Positions 63,040 through 64,000 of a stretch of DNA of 64,000 nucleotides are shown piece after piece (positions within the stretch are counted from its first letter, which is position 1; every line of letters starts with the position of its first letter). The notes beneath the pieces are model-generated. The model was not told where the DNA came from and did not search any database. It saw only the letters and a list, made by a program, of their open reading frames with translations. Where the stretch lies: positions 500,001 to 564,000 of the forward strand of contig NC_013501.1 in assembly GCF_000024845.1 (NCBI RefSeq). Reading direction: 5' to 3'. Both the position numbers and the translations under genes were made by a program. The DNA is from Rhodothermus marinus DSM 4252 (GTDB lineage: Bacteria; Bacteroidota; Rhodothermia; Rhodothermales; Rhodothermaceae).

Positions 63040-64000
63040 ATGCGTACAACGACAGCGTTACGGGAACAGGCGTGTCAGGTGCTGGAGGCTAACTGGACGG
63101 GGCGCTTCACGAAGCCGGCGCCGCGCCTGTATCCGCATCAGTGGTCCTGGGATGCCGCCTTCATTGCGCTGGGGTGGATGCACGAGAATCAGGAACGGGC
63201 ACAGCAGGAACTGCGGCATCTGTTCCGGGCACAGTGGAAAAACGGGCTGGTACCGCACATCGTGTTCCATCGACGGGCACGCGGGTATTTCCCGGGGCCC
63301 GGTGTCTGGGAGACGCACCGGAGCCCGGACGCACCGGCCCGGATCGCCACGTCCGGGATCGTGCAGCCGCCCGTGCATGCCACGGCCGCCTGGGCCATGT
63401 ACCGACAGGCGCGCGATCGGAGGGCGACCCGTGCCTTTCTGGAGGAGCTGTTCCCGAAGCTGATGGCCTGGCACGACTACCTGTTCCGGGAGCGGGACTA
63501 CCACAGCGAGGGGCTGGTCTACATCCGGCACCCCTGGGAGTCGGGCATGGACAACGCGCCGCTGTGGGATGGGATCGAACAACGCATGCATCTGAACCCG
63601 GGCGACCGGCCACGCTATCGCCGCGTCGATACGACGCTGGTAGCCGAGGCCGACCGTCCGACGGGAGCCGAGTACGACCGTTACCTGTACCTGGTGCGGC
63701 TGTTTGCCGAGGCCGGCTACGACGAGGCGCGCCTCCGGGAAAGCTGTCCGTTTCTGGTCGAGGACGTGCTATTCAACACGCTGATCTGTCAGGCCGAGCA
63801 GGATCTGGCCGAAATCGCCGCGGAGCTGGGCGACGACCCCGAGCCGTTCCGGCAGCGGGCCCGTCGCGTGGCCGAGGCCGTCAACCGGAAGCTCTGGGAC
63901 GATCGGCGGGCGCTGTATTTCGACTACGATCTGGTGCTGGATCGGCCGATCTGGGTGCGCATGGCCGCCTGTTTTACGCCGCTGTTCGCCGGCATCCCGG
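63040..64000 (+). CDS. GH63 family hydrolase, probable mannosylglycerate or glucosylglycerate hydrolase, 3' end outside window
   Basis: The frame opens at ATG 63040 and runs off the window end with 320 residues visible. The (alpha/alpha)6 signatures LYPHQWSWDAAFIALGWMHE (about residues 30-49), TSGIVQPPVHATAAW and HPWESGMDNAPLWDGI (about 160-175) match bacterial GH63 glycosylglycerate hydrolases; the Asp in GMDNAP is the expected catalytic acid. The gene is divergent from mpgS across a 249-nt gap (62791-63039), suggesting turnover of the same osmolyte. The C-terminal catalytic Glu lies beyond the window. Confidence 0.82.
   Translation, partial: MRTTTALREQACQVLEANWTGRFTKPAPRLYPHQWSWDAAFIALGWMHENQERAQQELRHLFRAQWKNGLVPHIVFHRRARGYFPGPGVWETHRSPDAPARIATSGIVQPPVHATAAWAMYRQARDRRATRAFLEELFPKLMAWHDYLFRERDYHSEGLVYIRHPWESGMDNAPLWDGIEQRMHLNPGDRPRYRRVDTTLVAEADRPTGAEYDRYLYLVRLFAEAGYDEARLRESCPFLVEDVLFNTLICQAEQDLAEIAAELGDDPEPFRQRARRVAEAVNRKLWDDRRALYFDYDLVLDRPIWVRMAACFTPLFAGIP

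Overview
The window is about 64 kb of GC-rich bacterial DNA. It most likely comes from Rhodothermus (probably R. marinus) or a close relative in the Rhodothermota/Bacteroidota. The support is: the two-gene mannosylglycerate pathway (mpgS/mpgP) with a divergent GH63 hydrolase; many secreted or lipoprotein polysaccharide hydrolases; sodium-solute symporters; lipoproteins with Ig-like domains; and promoter-like boxes of the TAnnTTTG type used by Bacteroidota. The species is an inference from content, not from a marker gene.

Layout. 1-3.1 kb: two MacB-type ABC permeases (the first cut by the window edge) and rpiA. 3.1-9.2 kb: a dispersed repeat, a terminator, tonB, a VanZ-like gene, the NAD(P)HX repair enzyme, a lipoprotein with an Ig-like domain, an unknown membrane-anchored protein, and a SpoU methyltransferase. 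9.3-12.9 kb: alanine dehydrogenase, a LacI regulator and a GH26 lipoprotein. 13.0-21.5 kb: an L-arabinose operon (FucI-like isomerase, araB, araD, SSS symporter, transketolase, transaldolase) closed by a terminator and a second copy of the dispersed repeat. 21.8-30.0 kb: galM, GH51, GH97, a second LacI regulator and a GH127/146 beta-L-arabinofuranosidase. 30.1-39.6 kb: a DnaQ-like exonuclease, then a complete type I-E cas set (cas3, cse1, cse2, cas7, cas5, cas6e, cas1, cas2). 39.69-44.17 kb: a CRISPR array of 74 repeats on an invariant 61-nt period. 44.17-44.8 kb: a decayed tandem duplication of the array end with two hairpin terminators facing the array. 44.8-52.0 kb: dinB-like gene, a GH5-like enzyme, galK, a galactose-type symporter and galT. 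52.3-60.7 kb: a DUF486 membrane protein and a full trans-4-hydroxyproline catabolic cluster with a zinc-peptidase-like lipoprotein, then an uncharacterised Cys-His-Asp protein. 60.7-64 kb: mpgP, mpgS and the start of a GH63 gene.

How the parts fit. Arabinose released by GH51, GH127/146 and possibly GH97 is imported and converted to xylulose-5-phosphate, then handled by the transketolase, transaldolase and RpiA encoded here. Galactose enters through galM, galK and galT. Hydroxyproline is converted to alpha-ketoglutarate. Arabinose, galactose and hydroxyproline are the main components of plant hydroxyproline-rich glycoproteins and arabinogalactan proteins, so the window may serve that substrate class (inference). 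The ara and galM promoters carry similar operator-like half-sites just downstream of the -7 box, and galT and the GH5-like gene share paired ACCGGT boxes, which suggests coordinated regulation.
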